Assembly: GCA_015146655.1 (NCBI GenBank)
Contig: VKHL01000073.1
Coordinates: 62,001-126,000 of the forward strand
Length of the DNA stretch: 64,000 nucleotides
Source: Ochromonas danica
Taxonomy: Eukaryota; Sar; Chrysophyceae; Chromulinales; Chromulinaceae
Direction: 5' to 3'
Shown: piece by piece, positions 43,906-56,136 of the stretch
Numbering within the stretch: the first letter of the stretch is position 1
Layout of the letters: each line of letters starts with the position of its first letter
Notes under the pieces: model-generated
Seen by the model: the letters and a program-made list of their open reading frames with translations, nothing else
What the model was told of the DNA's origin: nothing
Databases searched by the model: none
Program-made: the position numbers and the translations under genes

Positions 43906-44739
43906 ATGGCTTGTTATGCACTATTACCGCTGCTACTCATCCTTTTTGCTTCAAGCTTATCAGCCTATCTTCTATCCAAGCCATGGGCTCATAGTGTATC
44001 TGTGCTGCATGAACGTCCTGCCACCACTCCGGACCGTCGATGGTCAGTGCTGCCAGTGGGAAAGGTCGAGTGCTCTTATCTCTCCAAGCTCGGAGTGCCT
44101 CGACAAGCCACGATCCTACCAAAGAATGAGACCTTAACAGAGGATGGCAAGGTGGTCACCTACAAGCCTCTGGAGCGAGGACGCATTGTCCTCTTCCCCG
44201 GGTTTGAGGACTGCATCGCTGACCTCGATGGCTTTGACTACATTTGGATCATTTCCTGGATGCATGTCAACTCTGGCTTCAAGCGAAAAATCCGTCCACA
44301 GCCGGTAGCAAATGCTGAGAAAGCAGTTCCTCAGCAGGTGGGACTGTTCAGCAGCCGAGCACCCCATCGACCCAATCCCATTGCCTTGTCAGCAGTGAAG
44401 GTGGTCCATGTCGATGCAGTTGCAGGAATTATTGAAGTAGAAGGGTTGGATCTACTACATGACACCCCAGTTCTAGATATAAAGCCCTATATCCCTGCCT
44501 TCGATGCCTTCCCTGAGGCTCGAGCTGGATGGATGGATCTCATCCACAGCGACTACAAAAAGGCGCGAGTCTATGGCTACCAGGACATTCACTCATCAAG
44601 AGGTGCTAGAGCTGCTAGATCTGGAAGTCGGCGGAGATCTGTGTCGAGTGAGGATAGTCACGAATCTTCTCCAAACACAACCACAACAACAACTGCAACA
44701 GCAACTACAGCCAACCATAGCGAAGAGTATATATCGTAG
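43906..44739 (+). CDS. TRMO: TrmO/TsaA-type tRNA methyltransferase with signal peptide
   Basis: A single exon of about 277 residues from the ATG at 43906. The TsaA/YaeB domain shows VGKVECSYLSKLGVPRQA, ERGRIVLFPGFEDCIADLDG, FDYIWIISWMHVN, VGLFSSRAPHRPNPIALSAVK and DTPVLDIKPYIPAFDAF, all family signatures. TrmO N6-methylates t6A37 of tRNA(Thr)-type anticodon loops using SAM. The N-terminus MACYALLPLLLILFASSLSA is a signal peptide, followed by YLLSKPW, so the enzyme probably enters the ER and perhaps a plastid. The C-terminus is Ser/Arg/Thr-rich low complexity, not part of the domain. Confidence 0.93.
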   Translation: MACYALLPLLLILFASSLSAYLLSKPWAHSVSVLHERPATTPDRRWSVLPVGKVECSYLSKLGVPRQATILPKNETLTEDGKVVTYKPLERGRIVLFPGFEDCIADLDGFDYIWIISWMHVNSGFKRKIRPQPVANAEKAVPQQVGLFSSRAPHRPNPIALSAVKVVHVDAVAGIIEVEGLDLLHDTPVLDIKPYIPAFDAFPEARAGWMDLIHSDYKKARVYGYQDIHSSRGARAARSGSRRRSVSSEDSHESSPNTTTTTTATATTANHSEEYIS

Positions 44740-44806
44740 CAGATGTAATCCAACAGTAACATAATAATAGCATCGCTCTTGCATGGTGTTAATGTCAATT
44801 GTCAAA

Positions 44807-47608
44807 TTACTCAATGTTTAGCAGTGCTTCGCTTAGTCTGGCACTGAGCACTTCCTTCAAATCTGCTGCCACTTGTTGCTGCTGTTGGTCTAGCAAAGAC
44901 TGAGACTCCGCTGCCCAGAGATTGGTCTTACCTAACAGCTTCTGGAGATCTTTCACCAAGTCAGACGAGTCCTTATTATTCATCAAATCGAGTAAGGTCA
45001 AAATGAAAGGGAAAAGAGGAAAACACGACAAAGCAGACCAGCTGTCCTCTTTATCGCTGGCAAACTCTTTGAGCAAAAGAAATTGCTCTGAGAGAGGTCG
45101 TTGACACGCATTCTCCGCACCTCTGACCATAGCACCTTGTAAGGTGAGGATAGGAGTAGGTAAGCCTAGATAAGCCAACGAAGCGAACAGTCGACAAGAT
45201 GTGGCAAAGATATAGCGATGATCACCGATCCAACCCTGGGCATTCGGATTTCGCTCAAAGCGTGTTGGTTCACTTTTGGAGGCAACTGTGAATGACGACG
45301 ACGATGATTGTAAAACTGTTGCATTCTCAGCTGCGTATTCGTGATTGCAAAGAAACGTGGCAAGCTTCAAGAGAAAGCAGTTGGCGGACTCGAGCACAGC
45401 AGGAGACAGCTGAGAAAACGACAACGAAGCCAAATATACCCGCACAAAACTCCTTAACAGCTTGTCCAATGCATTTGTGTCAGAAGAAGGTGACTCAAAC
45501 AGCTCCCAGTCCAGGTAGGATATGATATATGGAAATAGGTCAGCCAATAGTTGTGAGTCTCGCTCTCGCTGCGAAGAAAACATCAACGAGAACTCATCTA
45601 ACAAGTCGTAGACATAAGCATTGTGCAATGATTCTGACTTGTCAGTGTTCAATATAACCAAGAACTGCTTGGCAAAGAAAGCCATCATGCTTGTTGCATC
45701 AACACTGCTGCGAGATGGTGCAGAAGGTTGCTGAGTAGTTATCTGCTGCTGCGATTGCTGCGAGGATGAGGAGACATGTTGTAAACTGCTACAACAGACA
45801 GTGATGATATGAAGAATATTGTCTGAACTTAGACTAGAATAATCCAAATAACCGCGACATATTCGCAGGATATCAACCATAGCATTGATGATCGCGGTCG
45901 GTCTCTTCTCTGCGGCCCACTGACTGCTGTTGTGCTGTTTCAAGAGACAGTCAGCGTAGAGATGGATGGATCTTCGCCCCACATCAGACTCGGCATGATT
46001 ATTGATCAATAACAACTTGATAATTTGCACGATGAACAACTTGAGCTCATGCGAGTTGATCATGAGGAACATCAAGTCCAACACTTTGATCAAGACGGCT
46101 ACGGCGGGGTCGCTATCAATGCTCACAATGTCTACATATTGCTGGATATAACCATCCAACATGGAGTAGAGATAGACAGTATATTTACCCAACAAGTGTG
46201 ATATGGTAATAGCAGGGTCGCTACACACTTCATTGGAGAGCAGCGCTGCCACGAGAGAATCAGCGGGAAAGAGGCTGTGGTGTCTTCGATTAGAGCCCGT
46301 GACCGCACTAACAACACCCTCCTCTCCCTGACTCTGCTGCTTCAATACTTCAATCGTAATTTGAGGTCGAGCAAGGACAGGCTGGAGGCAGACCAAAAGT
46401 AATCGAAAGAGTTGAAGCACAAAGGCAGCAATGCTCTGGTCAGCATATCCTGCAGTGTGATAATCCATGAAGATGTCCAACTGGCGAAGAATACTACAAA
46501 TAAAACCACTCTGGATAGACCCAACATACAGCTCCAATGGAACTAAGGATTGCAGGAAAATCACCACAGCATCTGAGAGGGTGTCTTCTCCTCGCAGAAC
46601 CAGCGACAGCACAGAGAAGCAAGGCATCATGGAGGATTCTTTCTTGAATTGGCCATTCGTCAACAATGCAAACACCTTAAAGCATTGTTCATCACATTCT
46701 TGTGATGTATGACAGGACAAATAGTCAGCTAAGAAGCACAAGGCGGTGCGAAAAACAAAGATTTGACTTTGCTCGAGAGTGTTCAATCTCTCAATACTCG
46801 CCGCCATCACACAGCCTGACGAAGATGATTGAGACGAGGAAGACGACGGCACATTAACTATATTCCATTGTATGGAGAGGTAAGCCAGCCAGGCTTTCAA
46901 GACATCCAAGCCTTGGAAATGCATGGGAAAGGCGAGGAGTAATTGGTTTACCAAGGCATGCAATGTCAACGCGGCCTCTTGTGAGAGACTGCTTGCTAGC
47001 CCCTTCTCTATCAGCTCAACAACCTCAGGCCACTGTGGATGCTCATAAAGCTCCATGAGATCTGCGGCGAGCAGAGTTTGCCACCCGCGCAGGTCTGAGA
47101 TGTCTTGCTTCAGAGGGGCTATGAGGTCCTCTACTGACTGATAGGGCGGCAAGCTGTCGAAATTGAACGACTCAAACAAGGAGACATACTGGCTCTTCTT
47201 GGCAGGCGGTTTTGGCATGGTGATGACAGAGAGCTGATGGTCTTGCAGCTCGTGGAAGGCGTTAGTCAGCTCAGCTTCGAGGAGAGCCCGACTGGCAGCA
47301 GACTTGGCGGGTAACAGCTCACGTACTCGAGTTAGTAGGGTTAGAGAGTCTGCACGTGAGTAGGCGGAGGGGAGATTAGTGAGCAGCGCCATGATAGCCT
47401 CCTCCTCTTCTACCTCTTCTTCTGCCTCGTGGCCAGCACTGTTGCCGTTCTCTCCACCCAGTGCGCGCAGTCGATAAATGAGAGGAATAAGATCAGAAAG
47501 AAGATTACTAGTTGGTATTGGTGGATCTGGACATCCAAAATCGACATCCATTTGCTCCTCTGAAGCCATATTATCTTCCATCACAACAACTCCATTCGCT
47601 GATACCAT
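44807..47608 (-). CDS. Helical-repeat (ARM/HEAT-like) protein, unknown family
   Basis: A single open exon of about 933 residues, starting at the ATG at 47608 (MVSANGVVVMEDN); the frame extends further but without an ATG. The protein is Leu-rich and helical throughout, with acidic (EEEVEEEEAI) and Ser-rich (SSSSSQSSSS) linkers. It looks like an alpha-solenoid scaffold (for example FVFRTALCFLADYLSC and KVLDLMFLMINSHELK). I do not recognise a conserved family motif. The lack of introns over 2.8 kb is notable but not unique here. Its neighbour starts 220 bases away on the opposite strand. Confidence 0.7.
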   Translation of the reverse strand: MVSANGVVVMEDNMASEEQMDVDFGCPDPPIPTSNLLSDLIPLIYRLRALGGENGNSAGHEAEEEVEEEEAIMALLTNLPSAYSRADSLTLLTRVRELLPAKSAASRALLEAELTNAFHELQDHQLSVITMPKPPAKKSQYVSLFESFNFDSLPPYQSVEDLIAPLKQDISDLRGWQTLLAADLMELYEHPQWPEVVELIEKGLASSLSQEAALTLHALVNQLLLAFPMHFQGLDVLKAWLAYLSIQWNIVNVPSSSSSQSSSSGCVMAASIERLNTLEQSQIFVFRTALCFLADYLSCHTSQECDEQCFKVFALLTNGQFKKESSMMPCFSVLSLVLRGEDTLSDAVVIFLQSLVPLELYVGSIQSGFICSILRQLDIFMDYHTAGYADQSIAAFVLQLFRLLLVCLQPVLARPQITIEVLKQQSQGEEGVVSAVTGSNRRHHSLFPADSLVAALLSNEVCSDPAITISHLLGKYTVYLYSMLDGYIQQYVDIVSIDSDPAVAVLIKVLDLMFLMINSHELKLFIVQIIKLLLINNHAESDVGRRSIHLYADCLLKQHNSSQWAAEKRPTAIINAMVDILRICRGYLDYSSLSSDNILHIITVCCSSLQHVSSSSQQSQQQITTQQPSAPSRSSVDATSMMAFFAKQFLVILNTDKSESLHNAYVYDLLDEFSLMFSSQRERDSQLLADLFPYIISYLDWELFESPSSDTNALDKLLRSFVRVYLASLSFSQLSPAVLESANCFLLKLATFLCNHEYAAENATVLQSSSSSFTVASKSEPTRFERNPNAQGWIGDHRYIFATSCRLFASLAYLGLPTPILTLQGAMVRGAENACQRPLSEQFLLLKEFASDKEDSWSALSCFPLFPFILTLLDLMNNKDSSDLVKDLQKLLGKTNLWAAESQSLLDQQQQQVAADLKEVLSARLSEALLNIE

Positions 47609-47828
47609 GGGATAACAAACAAACGAAAGCCAAAGCAAAAGAACGGAAAGCTAATTCTCACACGCAACACACTAATAGTTCGACTTCCCCGCGCAGGTAG
47701 TAATTGTTCTCAGCACAGTTGCAGCAGCGGTTAACAGTTTTCCGGTTTTGTTGATTGTTGACCTTTTGCTGTTATTATCAATCAAAATCAAAATCTTCAA
47801 TAATAAAGAAGAAAAGAAGAGTTAAATA

Positions 47829-48749
47829 ATGGCCTCCATGGTGACAAGCAGTTATGAAATAGCCGAGGAGAAGAAGCTGCTGGCCAATGAGCTCTTCTCG
47901 AAGGGGCAGTTCCAAGAAGCCGAGGCCTTGTACAGCGAGGCACTGGCTGTGGCTGAGGAGAACCAAGTCATCCTGTTTACAAATCGAGCTGCTGCGCGAC
48001 TTGGCTACAAGAATTATCAGGGTGCACTGGAAGACGCCCAAGCAGCCCTTCAGCTGGACGGCACCTGGTTGAAGGCATACTACCGCAAGGCCTCGGCGCT
48101 GGAAGGACTAAACCAATTGGATCAGGTCTTCTACACGTGGCTAGAGGCAGCTCGCTCATGTGAAGAGAGTGCTGCGCTGAGCAAGCAGTACCGCGCTGCG
48201 GAGAAGAAGTGGCTGGCAGTCTTCCGCGGCAAACAGTTTGCTGTGCAGTCAGCCGCCGACCTGGTCGAGCGATACAAGCTCTTGAATGAGAAGAGAGAGC
48301 GCCTGTCAACTTTGGCTCACTTGTGGAATGCCTCCACGAAGGAAGAGCGATTGGGATTCTTCAAGTTGCTGTTGGCGTTGATTGGCGGACAAGGCATGAA
48401 CCCGGAGCAAGTGCTGCGGGAGAAGGAAGTTACTGCAGAGGATATGGTAGACATGCCTTTGGACAACTACCCTGACTTCCCCCGAGATCGCTTGGCTAAT
48501 TGGATTGACTATTTCCAGAGCCAAGAGGCCGAGGCGAAGACCGAGATCTTTAAGACATTGTGGTCCACTCTCAAGTCCGCAGAGCAGAATGATGTCATTC
48601 TAGACATGCGCATCTTTATTACCAAGGCCTCTGAGGTTGATGGCCACGTCAGTATTGGACAGCAGTCAGCAGAGTCTGTAGGAGAGGATGACGGAGAGGA
48701 AGGAATTGATTTCAGCTATAGAAAGGTCTTTGGCGGCAAGAAGCCTTAG
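47829..48749 (+). CDS. TPR co-chaperone-like protein
   Basis: A single exon of 306 residues. Residues ~10-115 form three TPR units of the Hop/STI1 kind: KKLLANELFSKGQFQEAEALYSEAL, VILFTNRAAARLGYKNYQGALEDAQ and WLKAYYRKASALEGLNQL. These carry the usual carboxylate-clamp-like residues (Lys, Asn, Asn, Lys, Arg) for Hsp90/Hsp70 tails, though I did not align them. The rest is helical, with no known domain, and ends in a short acidic then basic tail. A chaperone adaptor role is inferred. Confidence 0.85.
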   Translation: MASMVTSSYEIAEEKKLLANELFSKGQFQEAEALYSEALAVAEENQVILFTNRAAARLGYKNYQGALEDAQAALQLDGTWLKAYYRKASALEGLNQLDQVFYTWLEAARSCEESAALSKQYRAAEKKWLAVFRGKQFAVQSAADLVERYKLLNEKRERLSTLAHLWNASTKEERLGFFKLLLALIGGQGMNPEQVLREKEVTAEDMVDMPLDNYPDFPRDRLANWIDYFQSQEAEAKTEIFKTLWSTLKSAEQNDVILDMRIFITKASEVDGHVSIGQQSAESVGEDDGEEGIDFSYRKVFGGKKP

Positions 48750-49278
48750 TCTCTCTTGCTGCTTCACATGTTTCATGTTGAGTTTGAGTTGTATTGGTAA
48801 TTAAGTTGTACATGTTGATCACGCACACTAAAGGCTTCTTGTCATTCTTCTAATATTGTATCGAAGTAGTCTGGCTAGCTAGGTCACGGAGCAATATGTT
48901 GGTACAGTAGCTAGCTAGTGGTTGGTGGTGATAACGTGCTACTACACATTTACTAGTCTGATGTCAATGTTGCTGTGGAGATAGATGTTGTCTGCTTCTA
49001 TGATGATGAAAAAGTGCTAGTCTGATTGAAGAACTTGGGTCATCAATCCTCATCGAATGGGCCAATCTTGTTTAATCTAATATTTCGTGGCCTTTCACTT
49101 CAAAGTGTTATGCACACATCCCTTAGCTATGTTAGACTAGACTAGCTAGTTCTCAATACCATGCCATCATCACCAATATCATCAATGTCATCATCATTGT
49201 TATCTCCTTGACTATCATAGCTTCTTCTTCTTCTTCATCATGTTTTATCAATGCTTGCAGCAATCAACCTCTTCTTCA
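48750..49278. other. Intergenic, tail of the ankyrin array
   Basis: This lies between the 3' end of the TPR gene and the terminal exon of ankyrin gene A. From ~49085 it is a diverged copy of the sequence found downstream of the gene B and C terminal exons (GGCCTTTCACTTCAAAGTGT, then GCCATCATCACCAATATCAT). No gene is seen. Confidence 0.6.
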
Positions 49279-52200
49279 CTATATTGCTCCCTTGGCCCTC
49301 AGAAGTGCTTTAATGTCTTCTGTCATAGCAACCGTCAGAGCAGTCCTTCCTCTCTAACCCAACAACAACCATAAGATACAAGACATAAGACAAGGTTAGA
49401 GTCAATAACAACTACACACTGTATCAACATAACTGTGACATACTACACTAAATTTATACAGTACAAGACTACTAACATATCAGGTGGAAGATAGGATAAC
49501 CGTGCTTACCTTATCAACCTTGTTCACATCTACTCGCTCATCACGTAACAATCCCAGCAACATTTCAACGTAACCATTGTCACACGCGAAAAACAAGGGC
49601 GTTCGTCCATCCTAGTCGCCCACAGTCACATATATTAGCTATAATACTGATCATACTAATATCTTCACCTCTTTCACCACTTTAAACTAACACCTACACT
49701 AACCTATAGCATACAAACCATCATAACAGACTAACTATTACTACTGTGTAGTATACTGTATAGATATCTACTCATAGTAACACATACTAAACATTAACAT
49801 ATTCGTCTGCTTTCTACCTATACTAATACAAAGGTATACCATAATACATACCACTAGTATTATTATTACTATAACATACTATACTATACAGTATAAGAAT
49901 ACTAGCATGTAAGGCGGAAGAAAGAATAACCACACTTACCTTATCAACCATGTTCAGATCTACTCGCTCATCACGTAACAATACTTGAACCACTTCAACA
50001 TGACCGTTATCACATGCAATATGCAAGGGCGTACGTCCATACTAGTCAAATGCAGTCACACAGATTAGCCATAAATATTACAATGACATTGTAATATTCT
50101 ATATCTGATCATACTAACATATGCTAATAATACTAACACCTTCGCCTACAACTAACACCTACACTAACCTATAACATACAAACCATAAAGACAGACTAAC
50201 TATTAGATATATACTCATAGTAACATATACTGTACATTAACATGTTCATGTGCTTTCTACCTACACTAACACAAAGGTATAACATGCTACATATCATAGT
50301 TGTGACATACCATACCATACAATACAGTACAAGGCTACTATAATAATAACCTGATAGATAGGATAGCCACACCTTACCTTATCACCCTTGTTCATATCTA
50401 CCCTCTCATCACGTAACAAAGCCAAAACCATTTCAACAAGACCATTGGCACATGCAATATGTAAGGACGTGCGTCCATTCTAGTCAAATGCAGTTACATA
50501 AATTAGCTATAACCATAACGAAATTGTAACGAAATGGTAGTCATTCTATATCTGCTCATACTAACATATACTAATACGAACACCTTCACCACTACTTTAA
50601 CCTAACACACACACTAAACTACAACATACAAACCTTCATGACAGACCAACTGCTATATTGAAGATCTACGTATTCATCTTCTTTCTACCCAACATAAAAT
50701 ATAATACATATCATGCAGTATAAGACTGCTAACATATAACCTGAAAGATAGGATAGCCACACTTACATTAGTAGTCTCGTTCACATCTATTCGCTCATCA
50801 CGTAACAATACTTGAACCACTTCAACATGACCGTTATCACATGCAATATGCAAGGGCGAACATCCGTACTAGTCAAATGTAGTCACATAAATTAGCTATA
50901 ACCATAACGAAATGGTAGTCATTCTATATCTGCTCATACTAACATAAGCTAATAATACTAACACCTTCACCTACTTTAACCTAACACACACACTAACCTA
51001 TAGCATACAAACTATCATAACAGACTAACTGCTATATTGAAAACCTACGTATTCATCTTCTTTCTACCCAACATAAAATATAATACATATCATGCAGTAT
51101 AAGACTGCTAACATATAACCTGAAAGCTAGGACAGCCACACTTACATTAGTTGTCACGTTCACATCTACTCGCTTATCACGTAACAAGACGCGAACCACT
51201 TCAACATGACCATTGACACATGCCGCATGCAAGGGCGAATGTCCAGACTAGTCAAACGCAATTCCATATAGTATATATTAGCTATAAAAATATTGACATT
51301 GTAATCATTCTATATCCACGCATACTACCATATGCGCATAATACTAACACCTCCACTAACCTATGACATATAAACCATCATAACAAACTAACTATGATAC
51401 TGTATATCTACTAATATCAACAGATGCATATCCACATATTCATCTGCTTTCTACCTACACTAACACTAACGTATAACATACTACATATCATGATTGTAAT
51501 ATACTATAAACTACAAGACTACTAACATGTCAGGTGGAAGTAAGGATAGCCACACTTACCTCATTATAATTGTTCAAATCCACTCGCTCATCACGTAACA
51601 AGACCTTCACCACTTCAACATGACCTTTGATGCATGCACTATTCAAGGGCGTTGAACCACCCTAGTCAAACACAGTCACATATATTAGCTATCACGATAA
51701 CAGCATTGTAATCATTCAAAATATGCTTATATCAACATATGCTAATAATACTAACACCTTCACATCCTTTATACTAACACCTACACTAACCTATAACATA
51801 CAAACCATCATAACAGATTAACTATTAGATATCCACTCATAGTAACATATACAATACATCAACATATTCATCTGCTTTCTACCTATACTAACACAAAGTT
51901 ATAACATACCACGTATCATAACTGTGACATACTATACAGTACCACTAGCTGTAAGGTGGAAGGTGGAAGATAAGATAGACACACTTACCTTATCAGCCTT
52001 GTTCACATCTACACGCTTATCACTTAACCACACCAGAAATGCGTCGACATAAATATATCTGCATAAAGTAACGAGCAGCATCAGTCCATCCTAGTCAACC
52101 ATATTCACTTAGATTAGCCATAACAACAATGACATTGTTATAATTCTATACATGCTCATTGTACCATGACACCTACACTAAACTATAACATATACCATCA

Positions 52201-55200
52201 TGACAGACTAACTATTATAGTGTATAGATATCTACTCATAGTAACATATACTATACATTAACATATTCATCTGCTTTCTACCTACACTAACACTAACTCA
52301 TAACATACTATACAGAACAAGATTACTAACATGTAAGGTGCAAGCAACACTTACCTCACTGCTAATATCTACTCGCTCATCATCACGTAACAAGGCTTTC
52401 ACTACTTCAACATGACCATTGCCGCATGCAGCATGCAAGGGCGTACGTCCAAACTAGTCAAACACAGTCACATATATTAGCCATAACAATAATGACATTG
52501 TAATCATTCTATATCCGATCATACTAACATCTCCACTTTAAACTAATATAAAAACTAACGTTTTACATACTAACCATCATAACAGACGAACCACAGTAAC
52601 GATAACATATAACATACAACATATTATGATGGTGACATACTATACACTGCTATTCTAAACTATGCAAGACTGCTACCATGCCAGGTGGGAGAAAGAATAG
52701 CCACACTTACATTATCAGGCTTGTATACAGCCACTCTCAAATTAACAAATAAGATGTTGACAACGTCAATATGGCCTTTCATGCATGCAAGAAACAGGGG
52801 CGTACGTCCATTCTAGTCAAATGCAGTCAGATATATTAGCTATAATAACAATGACATCGTAAGCATTCGATATCTGCATTCACTAACATACGTTAAGCAT
52901 ACTAACAATAACGTAACCATACTGTCTATGCCTACTTTCACATACTATACAGTATAAGACTACAGGTAGAAGAAAGAATAACCACACTTACCTTATCAAC
53001 CTTGTTCACATCTACTCGCTCATCACGTAACAATACTTGAACCACTTCAACATGGCCATTGACACATGCAATGAACAAGGGCGTACGTCCATCCTAGTCA
53101 AACGCATTCACATAAACTAGCTATAACCATAACGAAATGGTAGTCATTCTATATATACGCATACTAACATAAGCTAATAATACTAACACCTTCACCTACT
53201 TTATACAAACATCTACACTAACCTATTATATATAAACATTCATGACAAACCAACTATTATATATATACCCATACTAACAGAGGTAAATTTATGTCCACAT
53301 ATGCATCTGCTTTCCACCCATACTAACCCTAACGTATAACATATTACATACTATTATGGTGACATACCATACAGTGCAAGACTATTGTTGACGAAAGAAT
53401 AACCAGACTTACCTTATCAACCTTGTTCACATCTACTCGCTCATCACGTAACAACACTTGAACCACTTCAACATGACCTTTGACACATGCAATGTACAAC
53501 GGCGTACGTCCAGACTAGTCAAACGTAGACACATATATTAGTCATAACCATAACGAAATGGTAGTCATTCTATATATACGCCTGCTAACATATGCTAATA
53601 ATACTAACACCTTCACCTACTTTAACCTAACATATACACTAACCTATACAAACCATCACGACAGACTAACTATTATATTCTATATCTACTCATAGCAACA
53701 GAGGCACATCCACATATGTATCTGCTTTCTACTAACGCAAACTTATAACATACAACAAACATACTATTATGGTGACAAACTATACAGAACAAGACTACTA
53801 ATATGTCAGGTGGAAGAAAGGAGAGCCACACTTACATTAGCAGACTTATTCGCATCTATTCGCTTATCACGTAGCAAGAACAGAACCAATTCAACATGAC
53901 CATTGACACATGCACTGTACAACGGCGTACGTCCAGACTAGTTAAACGCAGTCAAAACGTTACGTATATTAGCCTAACCACAATCACATTGTACTCGTTC
54001 GATATCAGATCACACTAACATACGCCGATAATACTAACACCTTCACCACTACTTTATACTAACACCTACAATAGCCTATAACATATACACCATCATAACA
54101 GACTAACTATTACTACTGTGTAGCACAAGACTTCTAACATGTCAGGTGGAAGAAAGAATAACCACACTTACCTCATCAACCATGTTAACATTCACTCGCA
54201 CATCACGTAAGAAAACCAGAACCAACTCAACATGACCATTACCACATGCAGTATGCAATTGTGTGCATCCATCCTAGTCAAATGCAGTCACATATATTAG
54301 CTATAACAATAACGGCTTTGTAATCATTTTATATTTGCTCATGCTAACATATCCTAATAATTTTACCAACTATATACAACACCTATACTCACCTATAGCA
54401 TACAATCGATCGTGACAGACTAACTATTATACTGGATATCTACTCATGGTAACAGATACTGCACATCCATATATTCATCTGCTATCTACCTACCCCGACA
54501 GTAACTTATAACATAATACATACTAGTACTACTGTAGTACTATTATTATGACATACTATACAGTACTACCATGTCTTGTGGATAAAGAATAGCCACACTT
54601 ACATTATCGGTCTTGTTCACATCTACCCTCTTATCAAGTAACAAGACCTTCACCACTTCAACATGACCATACTGGCATGCAATATGCACGGCCGTAGATC
54701 CCCACTAGTCAAACACAGTCACATATGTTAGCCATAACAATAACAATGACATTGTAATATTCTATATCTGATCATACTAACATATGCTAATAATACTAAC
54801 ACCTTAACCTACTACCTCCACTAAACTATAACACATACTGACGTATTACTGTACATAGTAACTATTATATTGAATATCTAATCATATTAACAGAGACACA
54901 ACCACATATTCATTTGCTTTCTACCTTCCCTAACTAACATTAAGATGAAAGAAAGAATAAGCACACTTACATTATCGGTCTTGTTCACATCTACCTCTTT
55001 ATCAAGTAACAAGAGTTTAACCACTTCAACATTCCCATACTGACACGCATAATGAAAGGGAGTGTATCGTTTCTGGTCAACCATAATAACACATGATTAT
55101 AGATAGTATCAGTAAGCAGCAGTAATAACAACACTGTAACTATAGTACATCAAGTCACAGGCACATCCTTTATACCTACACCAACACCAACACCAACACC

Positions 55201-56011
55201 ATAATTATCTAGTCATACTAATATATACTACGTCAATTTAGAACACAATAACACCGTCACATGCCATACATGTTTGCATACTCACCTCACTGTCCACAGC
55301 ATTGACATCTATTTCTGGATGAAGTAATAACAACCTTGCCATCTCAGCATTGCCCTTCACAGCTGACACATGGAGCGCTGTCACACCCTACAGACCATTA
55401 TTTAGACATTCACCACATCATTCCATCCCTGTTAGAATGCACAGCAACATAGTTGAGCTGTACACACACATCCCTCCCGCCTACTAACAGCCTTAGTTAG
55501 CTAGAGCACACTGTTCTCCCTCATGATGACACCACCTTCTACACACTATAGCTACCAGAAGGCTAGAATCAGTAGACTACTTTACCTTGATTTCTTCACC
55601 ATCTACAGTCATTGGGAAGCGACCTTTGATTACAGACACAGGGATTCTATCAATTGCATTGAAAGTCTCCAGCATTTTCAATACAGTCACATCTTCTGAT
55701 TCAATCATTTGCTGCCAATTAGTGCAGCAATCCTGAAGTAGAACAGTGATCTTAGCCCCTCCCTCTGCCTCAAGTGATACTACTTCTTCCATCTCTCTTG
55801 CTTTGATGCGCTCTTCTAGTTCAAATATCAACGTCTCATTTACTGTCTGAGGTTCTTCTAGCTTTCTTTCTAAATCAACTCGTGCTGCTTCTTCTACGTT
55901 GTAAGGGGTGCCATCCAGAAGATCATACAACACCTCCTCTTCCTCAGCGTGACCTCTCTTTTCCTGCATTCTTCTCTCTTCTTCAGTCTTTCTCTTTTCT
56001 TCCATCACTTT
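49279..56011 (-). CDS. Ankyrin gene A: 16 single-repeat exons
   Basis: A head exon at 56011-55586 is followed by 16 ankyrin exons and a 25-codon end exon, 49353-49279. Ankyrin exons (5' to 3'): 55387-55286, 55072-54971, 54704-54603, 54273-54172, 53937-53836, 53514-53413, 53093-52992, 52812-52711, 52453-52355, 52090-51989, 51661-51560, 51247-51146, 50868-50767, 50479-50378, 50041-49940 and 49611-49510. All are 34 codons except one of 33, all are phase 0-0, and all stay open. A typical exon reads YGRTPLHIACDNGHVEVVQV then LLRDERVDLNMVDK. The head exon has E/K/R-rich text and LLQDCCTNWQQMIESEDVT; translation may begin at its ATG (MEEK) or in an upstream exon within 56161-56403 (MKYFSSQ). Protein is ~707 residues from MEEK. 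A scaffold or recognition role is inferred. Confidence 0.85.
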
Positions 56012-56136
56012 CTGCAAATAGGAAAATATGAGATGAATATAATAAATAATTTAAGGTTGAGGTGGAGTAGATAGGATAAATTAATGTTCTGAGCACTGCT
56101 TGTATCTCTCCTAAGAGATGAGATGAGATGAGATGC

